A DNA stretch of 47,689 nt from Pseudomonas amygdali (lineage in GTDB: Bacteria; Pseudomonadota; Gammaproteobacteria; Pseudomonadales; Pseudomonadaceae): NCBI RefSeq assembly GCF_002699855.1, contig NZ_LKBW01000224.1, positions 1 through 47,689 of the forward strand, written 5' to 3'. Below are positions 27,927-37,337 of this stretch, one piece after another. Position 1 is the first letter of the stretch. Every line of letters begins with the position of its first letter. A program made the position numbers and the translations under genes. The notes beneath the pieces were generated by a model that saw nothing but the letters and a program-made list of their open reading frames with translations, had not been told where the DNA came from and ran no database searches.

Positions 27927-28607
27927 TCAGCGCAGTTGCCCTAATTCAAGGTATTGCGCCACATTTCCGGCGCTCGCCTCGTTCAATCGTGGCACGCGTC
28001 CAAGACAGGGTGCAGGCAGACGCTCGACCAGCGTGGCGAGGTTTTCCTCAAGCCGCGAGGTGTTTGCGTCTATGACGTTGGCCACCCAGCCTGCCAGGTG
28101 CAGACCGTCCCGGGCGATGGCTTCGGCAGTCAGCAGCGCATGATTGATACAGCCCAGACGCACGCCCACCACCAGAATGATCGGCAGATCCAGCGCAATG
28201 GCCAGATCAGAAAGGTTGCTCTGCCCGGCCAAGGGCACGCGCCAGCCGCCTGCGCCTTCGATCAAGGTGAAGTCGGCCTGTTTATCCAGAATGTGCTGCA
28301 TCGGCTTCAGCAACGAGTCGACCGTCAACACGACACCTGCCTCGCGCGCGGCCAGATGCGGCGCAATGGCCGGTTCGAAAGCCAGCGGATTGACTTCATC
28401 GTAATCCAGCTCGACAGAGCACTCGGCCTGTAACGCCAGCGCGTCGGAATTGCGTAGTCCCTGTGCAGTCACTACGCAACCGGATGCCACAGGCTTGCCC
28501 GCTGCGGTGCTCAAGCCCTTCAAGCGGACGGCATGCAGCAAACCGGCAGCTACCGTGGTCTTGCCAGCATCGGTATCGGTTCCGGTGATGAAATAAGCAG
28601 CGCTCAT
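27927..28607 (-). CDS. bioD: dethiobiotin synthetase BioD
   Basis: ATP-dependent carboxylation and ring closure of 7,8-diaminopelargonate to dethiobiotin. The 226-residue P-loop protein has GTDTDAGKTT at residues 8-17, the substrate motif KPVASGC (about 38-44) and EGAGGWRVPL (about 118-127), all diagnostic. It is the last gene of the bioB-F-H-C-D series, 30 bases after bioC. bioA is not in the window. Confidence 0.95.
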   Translation of the reverse strand: MSAAYFITGTDTDAGKTTVAAGLLHAVRLKGLSTAAGKPVASGCVVTAQGLRNSDALALQAECSVELDYDEVNPLAFEPAIAPHLAAREAGVVLTVDSLLKPMQHILDKQADFTLIEGAGGWRVPLAGQSNLSDLAIALDLPIILVVGVRLGCINHALLTAEAIARDGLHLAGWVANVIDANTSRLEENLATLVERLPAPCLGRVPRLNEASAGNVAQYLELGQLR

Positions 28608-28637
28608 CTCGGTAATCTTCCTTATGACGTGGAGCCG

Positions 28638-29447
28638 TCAGGCTTTTTCAAGCACCGCGTACACCACTTGATAGGTAGCGGGCAGACCGGCTTCCTGACG
28701 GAAGGCTTCGTAGGCCTGAACCATGCCCTTGATCCGCTCGCGTCCGGTCAGGCCACTGGGCCGCCCAGGGTTGAGGTTGTGCGCCCCGAGCGCTTTCAGC
28801 TCATGCGTCAGGCTGCGCACATCGGGGTAATGCAACACCTGCGGGCACACATCCAGGCTGCGCACCTGTAAACCGCTGGCAGCGCACAACTGACGATAAT
28901 CATCCTCGTGACGAAAGCGGTTTACATGAACCTGGCCGTCGACTGCCTGCCAGCTGTCACGCAACTCGTACAGCGTGCCGACGCACAGGCTGGCGAAGGC
29001 AAACACACCGCCTGGTTGCAATACCCGGTGAGCCTCACGGAGCACCGCGGCGAAATCCGCACACCACTGCACAGCGAGGCTGGAGAAAATCAGCCCGCAA
29101 CTCTGATCACGCAGTGGCAGGTGCTCGGCATCACCTGCCACAAAGTGCTGTGCACCGCCCAATGGCTGCGCATGGCGCAACATGCCTTCGGCGATATCCA
29201 GCGCGATGCCTTCGCTGCCACTGAAAACCTGATCCAGTGCCCGGCTGAAATAGCCAGTGCCGCTCCCCAGATCCAGCCAGCGAACCGGACTGAACTGCGC
29301 AGGCAGACGCGACAGCAGCTCGCTGCCGACGCTGCGCTGTAGTTCGGCCACGCTGTCATAGCTGCCCGCGGCCCGGGAAAAAGACGCGGCGACCTGCCGT
29401 TTGTCCGGCAGGACAGAGGGCGGTTTGGGCATAGAAAGATCAGTCAT
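28638..29447 (-). CDS. bioC: malonyl-ACP O-methyltransferase BioC
   Basis: Methylates malonyl-ACP with S-adenosylmethionine, disguising it so that fatty acid synthesis can build the pimelate moiety of biotin. The 269-residue class I methyltransferase has the SAM loop [14 protein letters not shown] (motif I, about 57-70), the acidic end of strand 2 in IALDIAEGM, and S-S-L-A-V-Q-W-C at motif IV. It overlaps bioH by 8 bases. Confidence 0.94.
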   Translation of the reverse strand: MTDLSMPKPPSVLPDKRQVAASFSRAAGSYDSVAELQRSVGSELLSRLPAQFSPVRWLDLGSGTGYFSRALDQVFSGSEGIALDIAEGMLRHAQPLGGAQHFVAGDAEHLPLRDQSCGLIFSSLAVQWCADFAAVLREAHRVLQPGGVFAFASLCVGTLYELRDSWQAVDGQVHVNRFRHEDDYRQLCAASGLQVRSLDVCPQVLHYPDVRSLTHELKALGAHNLNPGRPSGLTGRERIKGMVQAYEAFRQEAGLPATYQVVYAVLEKA

Positions 29448-30171
29448 CGTCCAACTCGTGCAGAAAGGCGTGAATCGCAGCGGCTACTCCGTGGGGGTTT
29501 TCCACAAGGAATGCATGACTGGCCTGTTCGATCAGACCGACCTCGACATCCGGCAACAAGGCCAGCAGATCACTTGCTGCTTCAGCCGGCACGAACGCAT
29601 CAAGTCCGGCAAACAGGTGCAGTTGCGGGCCGCGATAGGTTTGCAGCGCGCTACGTGTATCGAGTTGCTGGAGTATCTTCAGCCCATCGACCAAAGCAGT
29701 TTTGGAGCTGTGCGGCGCGCCAGCCTTGAGTAACCGGGCGAGACCGCGTGAGTCTACTGCGCCTTGAGTGCATAACAGGCTGAAACGCTTGAGGGTCGCG
29801 TCATGGTCAGCGGAACAGCCAGCCAGAAACGCATCGAAATCCTGCGCGGGCATCGCATTCGGCCACGCGCCCTGGGTGACGAAACAGGCATTACTGGCCA
29901 GGGTCAGCAGCCCGCAGCAACCTTCGCCACGCCGTGCTGCCAGCTCGGCGGCAAGCATGCCGCCCAGCGACCAGCCGCCCAGCCAGACGTTATCCGGCAG
30001 GTTGGCATCCAGTTCGTCGAGCCAGTCAGGCAGGTCGCAGCTGTCGATATCCGGCAACGGCTCGATTTCGACCCGCAGGTGCTCGTCAAGCCCGCGCAAC
30101 GCGGCGGCAAGCGGCTCCAGCGGCGAAACGCCCAAGCCCCAGCCCGGCAGTAGAATCAAACGATCACGCAT
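29440..30171 (-). CDS. bioH: pimeloyl-ACP methyl ester carboxylesterase BioH
   Basis: Removes the methyl group from pimeloyl-ACP methyl ester, ending the BioC-BioH route. The 243-residue alpha/beta-hydrolase has LPGWGLG near the N-terminus (oxyanion region), the nucleophile elbow GGWSLGGML, an Asp in [10 protein letters not shown] and the catalytic His in [10 protein letters not shown]. The ATG at 30171 overlaps the bioF end by 8 bases. A longer frame reaching 30198 would begin within bioF and is less likely. Confidence 0.93.
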   Translation of the reverse strand: MRDRLILLPGWGLGVSPLEPLAAALRGLDEHLRVEIEPLPDIDSCDLPDWLDELDANLPDNVWLGGWSLGGMLAAELAARRGEGCCGLLTLASNACFVTQGAWPNAMPAQDFDAFLAGCSADHDATLKRFSLLCTQGAVDSRGLARLLKAGAPHSSKTALVDGLKILQQLDTRSALQTYRGPQLHLFAGLDAFVPAEAASDLLALLPDVEVGLIEQASHAFLVENPHGVAAAIHAFLHELDDD

Positions 30172-31354
30172 GGACGGGCTCCGTGGATTCACTTGCATCC
30201 AGCAGCGGGTAGCACTGCTCCAGAGCCTCCAATAATAGCTGTACGTCGGCCTTGCTGTGCGCGGCAGACAACGTTACGCGCGATCGGGCACTGCCCGCAG
30301 GCACGGTCGGCGGACGAATCGCCGTCACCAGCAAGCCACGCTCACGTAGCAACTGCGACAGACGCAGAGCCCGTCCGGCATCGCCGATCAGGATTGGCTG
30401 GATCGGCGTAAAGCTGTCCATCAACTGCAGGCCGATCTGCTCGGCACCCTGACGAAACTGCTGGATCAGGCTCGCCAGATGCTCGCGACGCCAATGTTCG
30501 GTACGCAGCAATTGCAGGCTTTTCAAGGTCGCGCAGGCCAGCGCAGGTGGCTGGCTGGTGGTGTAAATGTAGGGCCGGGCGAACTGGATCAAGGTTTCGA
30601 TCAACTCTTCACTGCCGGCCACGAATGCTCCAGAGGTGCCGAACGATTTGCCGAGGGTGCCGACCAGTACCGGCACATCCTCCACGCTCAGGCCGAAGTG
30701 CTCGACGATTCCGGCACCGTTTGTACCCAGCGGCCCGAAGCCGTGGGCGTCATCCACCATCAGCCAGGCACCCTTGGCCTTCGCAGCCTGGGCCAGCGCA
30801 GGCAAGTCAGCGATGTCACCATCCATGCTGAACACACCGTCAGTGACCACCAGCGTATCGCCCACGGATTTCTCCAGGCGGCTTGTCAGGCTGGTCACAT
30901 CGTTGTGCAAATAGCGCGAGAACCGTGCGCCGCTGAGCAGACCGGCATCCAGCAGCGAGGCATGATTGAGGCGGTCTTCCAGAACTGTATCGCCCTGCCC
31001 GACCAAGGCTGTCACCGCGCCGAGGTTGGCCATGTAGCCATTGGAGAACAACAGGGCACGAGGACGACCGGTCAGCTCGGCCAGCGCTTCTTCCAGTTCG
31101 TGGTGCGGCGTACTGTGGCCGATCACCAGATGCGACGCCCCGCCGCCCACGCCCCAACGCTCGGCACCTGCCTGCCAGGCGGCGATCACTTCCGGATGGT
31201 TGGCCAGGCCCATGTAATCGTTGTTGCAGAACGCCAGCAATGGCTGACCATCGACAACCACCTGCGGACCTTGCGGGCTTTGCAGCAATGGGCGCTGGCG
31301 GTAGAGATGTTCGGCGCGACGGGCGTCGAGGCGCGTGCGGAGATCGAAAGACAT
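30164..31354 (-). CDS. bioF: 8-amino-7-oxononanoate synthase BioF
   Basis: Condenses pimeloyl-ACP (or CoA) with L-alanine using pyridoxal phosphate. The 396-residue protein has [10 protein letters not shown] (PLP ring Asp and His, about 206-215), [11 protein letters not shown] with the Schiff-base lysine near residue 236, and the [11 protein letters not shown] start of the fold. It is second in the operon, 64 bases after bioB. The N-terminal [19 protein letters not shown] is the usual family start. Confidence 0.95.
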   Translation of the reverse strand: MSFDLRTRLDARRAEHLYRQRPLLQSPQGPQVVVDGQPLLAFCNNDYMGLANHPEVIAAWQAGAERWGVGGGASHLVIGHSTPHHELEEALAELTGRPRALLFSNGYMANLGAVTALVGQGDTVLEDRLNHASLLDAGLLSGARFSRYLHNDVTSLTSRLEKSVGDTLVVTDGVFSMDGDIADLPALAQAAKAKGAWLMVDDAHGFGPLGTNGAGIVEHFGLSVEDVPVLVGTLGKSFGTSGAFVAGSEELIETLIQFARPYIYTTSQPPALACATLKSLQLLRTEHWRREHLASLIQQFRQGAEQIGLQLMDSFTPIQPILIGDAGRALRLSQLLRERGLLVTAIRPPTVPAGSARSRVTLSAAHSKADVQLLLEALEQCYPLLDASESTEPVHA

Positions 31355-31386
31355 GCAGGCCCCGGTCCGAAAGATGGCAGTTCAAC

Positions 31387-31410
31387 ACGGGCCGGAGCAG
31401 ACCGGCCCGT
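31387..31410 (-). other. stable hairpin between bioB and bioF
   Basis: Perfect 9-base GC-rich arms ACGGGCCGG (31387-31395) and CCGGCCCGT (31402-31410) with a 6-base loop in the 64-base gap. There is no T-run, so it is more likely an mRNA-stability or processing element that separates bioB from bioFHCD expression than a terminator. Confidence 0.5.
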
Positions 31411-31418
31411 TCAAGGGG

Positions 31419-32477
31419 TCAGGCAGAAGCAGCGTCGTAGAACATCGAACTGCTTTGCTGTTCGACCAGCGCCTGTTCGATGGCAGCCTGATGCACTTCA
31501 TCAGCATGGCCTTCGCCCGCTTCGGGCTTGATGCCCAGACGGGAGAACAACAGCATGTCCTTGTCGGCTTGCGGGTTGGCGGTGGTCAGCAGCTTGTCGC
31601 CATAGAAAATCGAGTTGGCACCGGCGAAGAAGGCCAGCGCCTGCATTTGCTCGTTCATCGCTTCGCGCCCGGCAGACAACCGCACGTGGGACTGCGGCAT
31701 GAGAATCCGTGCCACCGCGAGCATGCGGATGAAGTCGAACGGGGCGACGTCTTCGGCGTTTTCCAGCGGCGTACCGGCAACCTTGACCAGCATGTTGATC
31801 GGCACCGACTCCGGGTGCTCCGGCAGGTTTGCCAGCTGGATCAGCAGCCCGGCGCGGTCGTCGAGGGACTCGCCCATGCCCAGAATGCCGCCCGAGCAGA
31901 TCTTCATCCCGGCATCGCGCACGTAGGCCAGGGTTTGCAGGCGCTCGCTGTAGGTCCGGGTGGTGATGATGCTGCCGTAGAACTCCGGCGAGGTGTCGAG
32001 GTTGTGGTTGTAGTAGTCCAGCCCGGCAGTGGCCAGCGCTTCGGTCTGCTCCTGATCGAGACGGCCGAGGGTCATGCAGGTTTCCATGCCCATGGCTTTC
32101 ACGCCTTTGACCATCTCCAGCACGTAAGGCATGTCCTTGGCGGAAGGATGCTTCCAGGCCGCGCCCATGCAGAAACGGGTCGAACCAATGGCTTTGGCAC
32201 GCGCTGCTTCCTCAAGCACCTTCTGCACTTCCAGCAGTTTTTCTTTCTCAAGACCGGTGTTGTAGTGACCGGACTGCGGACAGTACTTGCAGTCTTCCGG
32301 GCAAGCGCCGGTCTTGATCGACAGCAGCGTGGAAACCTGCACACGGTTGGCGTCGAAATGAGCGCGGTGCACCGTTTGCGCCTGAAACAGCAGGTCATTG
32401 AATGGCTGTACGAACAGCGCCCTGACCTCGGCTAAAGTCCAGTCGTGACGCAAAGTGGCGGTGGTGCTGGCGCTCAT
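31419..32477 (-). CDS. bioB: biotin synthase BioB (radical SAM)
   Basis: Inserts sulfur into dethiobiotin to form biotin. The 352-residue protein has CPEDCKYC with Cys59, Cys63 and Cys66 for the 4Fe-4S cluster, and the N-L-D-T-S-P-E and K-I-C-S-G-G-I segments with further cluster ligands; the late R-L-S-A-G-R motif carries the arginine of the 2Fe-2S site. The start at 32477 has AAGGAG 8 bases before it. A longer frame to 32696 has no such support and runs into comF. It leads the operon and is preceded by a promoter with a BirA-type operator. Confidence 0.96.
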   Translation of the reverse strand: MSASTTATLRHDWTLAEVRALFVQPFNDLLFQAQTVHRAHFDANRVQVSTLLSIKTGACPEDCKYCPQSGHYNTGLEKEKLLEVQKVLEEAARAKAIGSTRFCMGAAWKHPSAKDMPYVLEMVKGVKAMGMETCMTLGRLDQEQTEALATAGLDYYNHNLDTSPEFYGSIITTRTYSERLQTLAYVRDAGMKICSGGILGMGESLDDRAGLLIQLANLPEHPESVPINMLVKVAGTPLENAEDVAPFDFIRMLAVARILMPQSHVRLSAGREAMNEQMQALAFFAGANSIFYGDKLLTTANPQADKDMLLFSRLGIKPEAGEGHADEVHQAAIEQALVEQQSSSMFYDAASA

Positions 32478-32549
32478 CGGGCGGCTCCTTGGTGTTTCTG
32501 GGCAATGCGCGAGGGCGTAAAGGCACCATGCGCTACACGGATGTCGGGC

Positions 32550-32603
32550 ATATTTAAGGAAGAGCCATGCGCTGTCAACCCAACCGCCAATACGAGGTTT
32601 ACA
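32550..32603 (-). promoter_or_regulatory. bioB promoter with a BirA-type biotin operator, inside the start of comF
   Basis: On the minus strand TGTAAACC (32603-32596), 15 bases, GGTTGACA (32580-32573). This matches the BirA box TTGTAAACC-N14-16-GGTTTACAA at 15 of 16 core positions. The right half contains TTGACA, a consensus -35 box (32578-32573), followed by a 17-base spacer and AAATAT (32555-32550), a weak -10. Transcription would begin near 32543, about 65 bases before bioB. BirA with biotinyl-AMP would block RNA polymerase. The site lies within comF codons 3-13. Confidence 0.8.
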
Positions 32604-33301
32604 TCTGGTTAAAAAACAAACAACACTGTTTGTTATGCCATGAGCGCAGCGAGGTGCCAATGCCTGTCTGCGTGCCGTGCGAAGCCGAGCTGCCATGGCT
32701 GGGCGGCCAGTGCGACTGCTGTGCGCTGCCGTTACCCCTCTCCGGCATGAGCTGCGCGCAATGTTGCAAGCGCCCTCCCGGATTTGCGCAGGTCATCGCG
32801 CCGTGGCTGTACGACTTCCCGGTGGACAGCCTGATTACCCGATTCAAACATAACGGTAAATGGCCGATGGGGCGCCTGCTGGCCGAACTGTGCGGGCAGT
32901 TTCTGCAGCACCGTTTTGAGGAAGACCTGCCACGTCCCGATTACCTGATTCCTGTTCCTCTCGCCAACAAGCGCCTGCGCCAGCGCGGCTATAATCAGGC
33001 GGCGATGCTGGCCGGGTGGCTGGGTAAACAGTTGCAGCTGCCCGTTGACGAACACCATGTGTTACGCAGCCGGGAGACAGCAGCGCAACAAGGGCTGGAC
33101 GCCAAGGCACGCAAACGCAATCTGCGCGACGCCTTCACCCTCGTTGATCCCGACTGGGTGCAGGGCAAGCACCTGGCGCTGGTGGACGACGTCCTGACCA
33201 CCGGTTCGACGGCAGAGGTCATTGCGCGACTCCTGAACAAGGCCGGCGCGCGAAGAGTGGACGTGTACTGCCTGGCAAGAACGCCGAAGCCTGGGGATTG
33301 A
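32567..33301 (+). CDS. comF: ComF-family phosphoribosyltransferase-like protein
   Basis: A 244-residue protein related to ComF/GntX, which helps bring transforming DNA into the cytoplasm in competent bacteria; in pseudomonads its role is uncertain. The N-terminal zinc-finger cysteines are CLLC (21-24) and CVPC, then a second set C-D-C-C and C-A-Q-C-C. The phosphoribosyltransferase fold ends in [14 protein letters not shown] (about 205-218), the PRPP-binding loop. The ATG at 32567 has AAGGAAGAG upstream. It is divergent from bioB with only 89 bases between, and its first codons hold the bioB operator. Confidence 0.88.
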   Translation: MRCQPNRQYEVYIWLKNKQHCLLCHERSEVPMPVCVPCEAELPWLGGQCDCCALPLPLSGMSCAQCCKRPPGFAQVIAPWLYDFPVDSLITRFKHNGKWPMGRLLAELCGQFLQHRFEEDLPRPDYLIPVPLANKRLRQRGYNQAAMLAGWLGKQLQLPVDEHHVLRSRETAAQQGLDAKARKRNLRDAFTLVDPDWVQGKHLALVDDVLTTGSTAEVIARLLNKAGARRVDVYCLARTPKPGD

Positions 33302-33336
33302 TTGGGCGCTATGCTCAGAAACCTCAAAACGCTCAT

Positions 33337-33383
33337 CGCTTCCACACTCCGCGTGGTAGCGCAGCCCTGGACGCTCCGCGACC
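33337..33383 (-). repeat. dispersed extragenic repeat, copy 3
   Basis: On the minus strand it reads GGTCGCGGAGCGTCCAGG, then a GCTGCGCTACCACGCGGAGT arm. It shares the arms and spacing of copies 1 and 4 but is more diverged. It lies between comF and modE. Confidence 0.6.
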
Positions 33384-33448
33384 GGTTTTCGACGCCATGC
33401 GCGAGAGCGATCATACTGCCCTCTCCTACTCGACCGCCCCGGATTACC

Positions 33449-34213
33449 ATGTCGCTACCCACCTTGCTGACGCAACACATGGTCCACCGCCCGCAACGTA
33501 TCGCGTTGTTGCAGCACATTGCCGAACAGGGCTCGATCACCCGTGCCGCGAAAAGCGCAGGCTTGAGCTACAAGGCAGCATGGGACGCCATTGATGAGCT
33601 GAACAATCTGGCGCAAAAGCCGCTGGTAGAACGCAGTGTCGGCGGACGTGGCGGTGGCGGCGCTAAGCTGTCGCTAGAGGGCGAGCGAGTGCTGCGTCTT
33701 TATCAGCGGGTGCAGGCATTGCAGGCCCAAGTGCTGGAAGCGGCCGAAGACAGCAGCGACCTTGACCTGCTCAATCGCCTGACCTTGCGTACCAGCGCAC
33801 GCAACCAGTTGCTGGGGCGGATCGTCAGCATCACCCGTCAGGGACACAACGATCAGGTTCGCCTGCAATTGGCTGGCGAGGTGTTCATCGAAGCACAGGT
33901 CACCCATGACAGCACCCTGCGTCTGGAGCTGGAAAACGGCACGGAGGTGGTTGCACTGATCAAGGCCGGCTGGCTGAAACTGCATGCAGACAACAGCGAA
34001 GAAACAAATGGAAACAATTGCCTGATCGGCCGAATCGACAGCGTGACCGACGCCGAAGATGGCCCAAGCGAAGTACGCATCTCACTCCCCGGCGGCCAGA
34101 CGCTGTGCGCCCTGGCGACACCTGAGCACCTGCATGCACAGCAGCTGAAAACCGGTGCCACGGTGCAGGCAAGATTTGCCGCTTCACTGGTGTTGCTGGG
34201 TATACCGATGTAA
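33449..34213 (+). CDS. modE: ModE-family molybdate-type regulator (HTH plus two TOBE domains)
   Basis: A 254-residue LysR-like winged-helix protein: HIAEQGSITRAAKSAGLSYK then AAWDAIDELNN (residues about 22-53) is the ModE DNA-binding domain, with the glycine-rich wing G-G-R-G-G-G-G-A-K-L. Two TOBE/MOP repeats follow, starting near RNQLLGRIVSITRQG (about 115) and CLIGRIDSVTD (about 190), each of which normally helps bind molybdate. Length matches E. coli ModE. The start at 33449 removes an N-terminal stretch that would cross the repeat. No modABC is adjacent, so its targets lie elsewhere. Confidence 0.88.
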   Translation: MSLPTLLTQHMVHRPQRIALLQHIAEQGSITRAAKSAGLSYKAAWDAIDELNNLAQKPLVERSVGGRGGGGAKLSLEGERVLRLYQRVQALQAQVLEAAEDSSDLDLLNRLTLRTSARNQLLGRIVSITRQGHNDQVRLQLAGEVFIEAQVTHDSTLRLELENGTEVVALIKAGWLKLHADNSEETNGNNCLIGRIDSVTDAEDGPSEVRISLPGGQTLCALATPEHLHAQQLKTGATVQARFAASLVLLGIPM

Positions 34214-34291
34214 GCGTCGGCAAGTCATTACCGCGACACAATTCCGTCATATGTGCGCACTAAGGTGGCTGCCATATTCGAGGGAGCCTTG

Positions 34292-36211
34292 ATGATGAAA
34301 CTATTAGAAGAAAATCAAACCACAGATCTGGAAAATCTGGTCGGCACAGACAAGGTCGGCCTCACCCGCCGCGGCTTCATCAGCGCAGGTGCCCTGTGCG
34401 GCGCAGCGATGTTTCTGGGTGGCAACCTGTTGAGCCGCACGGTTCTCGCGAACAGCATCAGCGCAGCGTCCGGCACACTGCTGGGCTTCCAGAGCATCCC
34501 TGCCGCCACTGCCGACAGCATCAGCCTGCCGCAAGGCTACACCTCATCGGTTCTGATCAGTTGGGGCCACCCTTTACAGGCAGGCGGCCCGGCTTTCGAC
34601 CCGAGCGGCAAGGGCACAGCCCAGGCTCAGGAGGTGCAGTTCGGCGACAACAACGACGGCATGTGCCTGTTCCCGATGCCAGGCCACAAGGATCGCGCAC
34701 TGATGGCGATCAACAACGAATACACCAATTACCGCTACCTTTTCGATCACGGCAAGGAGCCGCAATCGGCTGAAGAAGTGCAAAAGGCACTGGCTGCAGA
34801 AGGCGTTTCCGTGATCGAAGTGCAGCAGCACAATGGTAAGTGGCAGTTCGTTCAGGACTCGCGCTACAACCGTCGCATTCATGGCAACACGCCGATCAGC
34901 CTGAGTGGCCCGGCAGCCGGGCACGACTGGCTCAAAACGGACGCCGACAAGACCGGCACCCAGGCGCTCGGCACATTTCAGAACTGCTCCAGCGGCCAGA
35001 CGCCGTGGGGCACTTACCTGACCTGCGAAGAGAACTTCACTGATTGCTTCGGCAGCAGCAACGCCGAGCAGAAGTTCGACGCCGGCATGAAGCGCTATGG
35101 CGTGGTTGCCGCCAGCAAGGAGATCAACTGGCACCCGCACGACCCGCGCTTCGACGTCGCGAAAAACCCCAACGAGGTCAACCGTCATGGCTGGGTGGTC
35201 GAGATCGATCCGTTCGACCCCAAGTCCACACCGGTCAAACGCACTGCACTCGGTCGCTTCAAGCATGAGAACGCGGCCTTCACCCAAACCAAGGGTGGCC
35301 GCGCCGTGGTGTACATGGGCGACGACGAGCGTGGCGAGTTCATCTACAAGTTCATCAGCCGCGACAAGATCGATCACCAGAACCCCAAAGCCAACCGTAA
35401 CCTGCTCGACCACGGCACCTTGTACGTGGCGCAGTTCGATGCAGGCGACAGCAATCCGGATCATCCGAAAGGCAAGGGCCAGTGGGTCGAACTGACTCAT
35501 GGCAAGAATGGCCTGGACGCGGCTGCCGGTTTCAATAATCAGGCAGAAGTGCTGATTCACGCGCGCCTGGCGGCCAGCGTTGTAAAAGCCACGCGCATGG
35601 ACCGCCCGGAGTGGATCGTAGTCAGTCCCAAAGACGGTCAGGTCTATTGCACACTGACCAATAACGTCAAACGCGGCGAAGAGGGTCAGCCTGTAGGCGG
35701 GCCGAATCCACGCGCCAAGAACCAATACGGGCAGATCCTGCGCTGGAGCGAAGAAGGCAGCAATCCTTCAGCGATGACCTTCGACTGGGACCTGTTCGTG
35801 GTCGCGGGTAACCCGACTGTGCATGCCGGTACACCGCAGGCCGGGTCGAGCAATATCAACGCGCAGAACATGTTCAACAGCCCCGACGGCCTGAGCTTTG
35901 ATGAAGCCGGCAGACTGTGGATTCAGACCGATGGCGACTCAAGCAACAAGGGTGACTTCGCGGGCATGGGCAATAACCAGATGCTCTGCGCCGATCCTGC
36001 CAGCGGCGAAATTCGTCGCTTTCTGGTCGGGCCGATTGGTTGCGAAATCACCGGCATCAGCTTTGCGCCGGACTATAAAACCATGTTCATCGGCATCCAG
36101 CATCCCGGTGAAAACGGTGGTTCCACGTTCCCCGAGCATTTGCCCAACGGTAAACCGCGCTCATCGGTGATGGTCATCACCCGGGAAGATGGCGGCGTTA
36201 TCGGCGCCTGA
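34292..36211 (+). CDS. PhoX-family alkaline phosphatase, Tat-exported
   Basis: A 639-residue calcium/iron-type phosphatase of the PhoX group (DUF839), which frees phosphate from organic phosphates in the periplasm. The Tat signal is clear: LTRRGFISAGALCGAAMFLG near residues 25-45. Family motifs include CLFPMPG, NNEYTNYRY, GTYLTCEENFTDC, NWHPHDPRFDV, KHENAAF, VYMGDDERGEF and the late QTDGDSSNKG. AGGGAG precedes two in-frame ATGs (34292 and 34295); the first is given. It stands alone between modE and the extragenic repeats. Phosphate control is likely but I see no sure Pho box in the 78-base gap. Confidence 0.9.
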   Translation: MMKLLEENQTTDLENLVGTDKVGLTRRGFISAGALCGAAMFLGGNLLSRTVLANSISAASGTLLGFQSIPAATADSISLPQGYTSSVLISWGHPLQAGGPAFDPSGKGTAQAQEVQFGDNNDGMCLFPMPGHKDRALMAINNEYTNYRYLFDHGKEPQSAEEVQKALAAEGVSVIEVQQHNGKWQFVQDSRYNRRIHGNTPISLSGPAAGHDWLKTDADKTGTQALGTFQNCSSGQTPWGTYLTCEENFTDCFGSSNAEQKFDAGMKRYGVVAASKEINWHPHDPRFDVAKNPNEVNRHGWVVEIDPFDPKSTPVKRTALGRFKHENAAFTQTKGGRAVVYMGDDERGEFIYKFISRDKIDHQNPKANRNLLDHGTLYVAQFDAGDSNPDHPKGKGQWVELTHGKNGLDAAAGFNNQAEVLIHARLAASVVKATRMDRPEWIVVSPKDGQVYCTLTNNVKRGEEGQPVGGPNPRAKNQYGQILRWSEEGSNPSAMTFDWDLFVVAGNPTVHAGTPQAGSSNINAQNMFNSPDGLSFDEAGRLWIQTDGDSSNKGDFAGMGNNQMLCADPASGEIRRFLVGPIGCEITGISFAPDYKTMFIGIQHPGENGGSTFPEHLPNGKPRSSVMVITREDGGVIGA

Positions 36212-36283
36212 TCGGCAATCAGGAAGAGGACGCAGATCGCTCATCGTTATATAAAGGTCTGCTATTGATTCTGGCCGGAGGCC

Positions 36284-36373
36284 GTGGGAGCGAACTTGTT
36301 CGCGAAGAGGGCTGTATGATCGTCGAAAATGCATCGACTGAAACACCGTCTTCGTGAGCAAGCTCACTCCCAC
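36284..36373. repeat. REP pair in inverted orientation
   Basis: GTGGGAGCGAACTTGTTCGC (36284-36303, continuing GAAG) faces CTTCGTGAGCAAGCTCACTC (36350-36369, continuing CCAC). These are two copies of the common Pseudomonas REP word GTGGGAGCGA-ryTTG-CTCGCGAAG pointing at each other with 40 bases between. They lie in the 268-base gap after phoX and probably stabilise the mRNA ends of both converging transcripts. Confidence 0.85.
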
Positions 36374-36451
36374 AAGGATCTTTACTCCGCCTGATACTGC
36401 GCGTCGAGCCCCGCTTTCCGGGCTCATCAAGACTTGAGTATCACGCCGGGC

Positions 36452-36473
36452 GCAGAGCGTGGGAGCGATGAGC
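36452..36473. repeat. fragment of the ACGC-GAGCGT dispersed repeat
   Basis: GCAGAGCGTGGGAGCGATGA directly before the phosphodiesterase stop looks like one arm of the dispersed repeat family seen at 13388, 25143, 33337 and 43214. Short and single, so the call is tentative. Confidence 0.4.
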
Positions 36474-36479
36474 AATCAA

Positions 36480-37313
36480 TTAATCAATCAACCCGTTCAC
36501 ATCGTAGAACGGGTATGGCCCTTCATAGTCGCCGAACACTGCGTTATGACTGACAAACCCCTGTTCCGAATGCCAGCGATGCAGCACGTAGCCTGCCGGT
36601 TCCAGGTTGAAATGGGCAGGCGCGGCTTCGTCGAGGTCCAGCACGATCTGGTGTGAGGTGCCAGGGCAGATGCTTGCCACGCTGCCACCAAAACGCCGCT
36701 GCATGGGGCGATGCAAATGCCCGCACAACAAACGCTCCACTTGCGGATGCTGGGCAATCACACGCTCCAGCGCCGACGCGTTGCCGAAGGGTTCGCGGTC
36801 CATGTGCCCTATGCCGGTAATGAACGGCGGATGGTGCAGGATGATCACCGTCGGTACATAAGGACGACGTGACAGCTGCGCGTGCAACCAGTCCAACTGA
36901 CAGTAATCCAGTTGTCCGCCATGCTCGCCGGGAATGGTCGTGTCCATGCCGATCAGACGTACCGGGTATTTCTCCACCACCCAGTCCAGAGGTCCGCTGG
37001 CCGACAATGGCAGGTACACCTTTTCGGCAAACGCAGCCAGCAGTTTGTGTCGATCGTCATGATTACCGGGCACCAGATAGAACGGCATGTGCAGGCGTTC
37101 CAGCTCAGGCTTGAGCACGGCGTATTCGTCCTCACGCCCGAAGTCCACCAGATCACCACTGATCACCACTATGTCTGGGCGCTGCTTGCTGGCGTTGATG
37201 TGTTCGACTGCGCGGCGCAATGCACCCAGTGTATCGACCACGCCATAGGTCAGGCGCCCGTCGGCTTTGAGGTGCAAGTCACTGATCTGGGCAATAAGAA
37301 ACGGACGATTCAA
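36480..37313 (-). CDS. GpdQ-like metallophosphoesterase (class III phosphodiesterase)
   Basis: A 277-residue two-metal phosphoesterase. Ligand motifs appear in order: Asp12 and His14 in SDLHL, Asp54 in SGDLVD, Asn84 and His85 in GNHDD, His161 in LHHPP and His199/His201 in GHLHRP. Length, spacing and the C-terminal ASICPGTSHQIVLDLD and YEGPYPFYD stretches resemble GpdQ, an enzyme that cleaves glycerophosphodiesters and other phosphodiesters. CpdA-type cAMP phosphodiesterases are the main alternative. It is the last gene of the transporter operon, 24 bases after the ATPase, so its substrate is probably what that transporter imports. No signal peptide is seen, so it should act in the cytosol. 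Confidence 0.85.
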   Translation of the reverse strand: MNRPFLIAQISDLHLKADGRLTYGVVDTLGALRRAVEHINASKQRPDIVVISGDLVDFGREDEYAVLKPELERLHMPFYLVPGNHDDRHKLLAAFAEKVYLPLSASGPLDWVVEKYPVRLIGMDTTIPGEHGGQLDYCQLDWLHAQLSRRPYVPTVIILHHPPFITGIGHMDREPFGNASALERVIAQHPQVERLLCGHLHRPMQRRFGGSVASICPGTSHQIVLDLDEAAPAHFNLEPAGYVLHRWHSEQGFVSHNAVFGDYEGPYPFYDVNGLID

Positions 37314-37337
37314 AATAATCTCTCTACGGAAACGATG

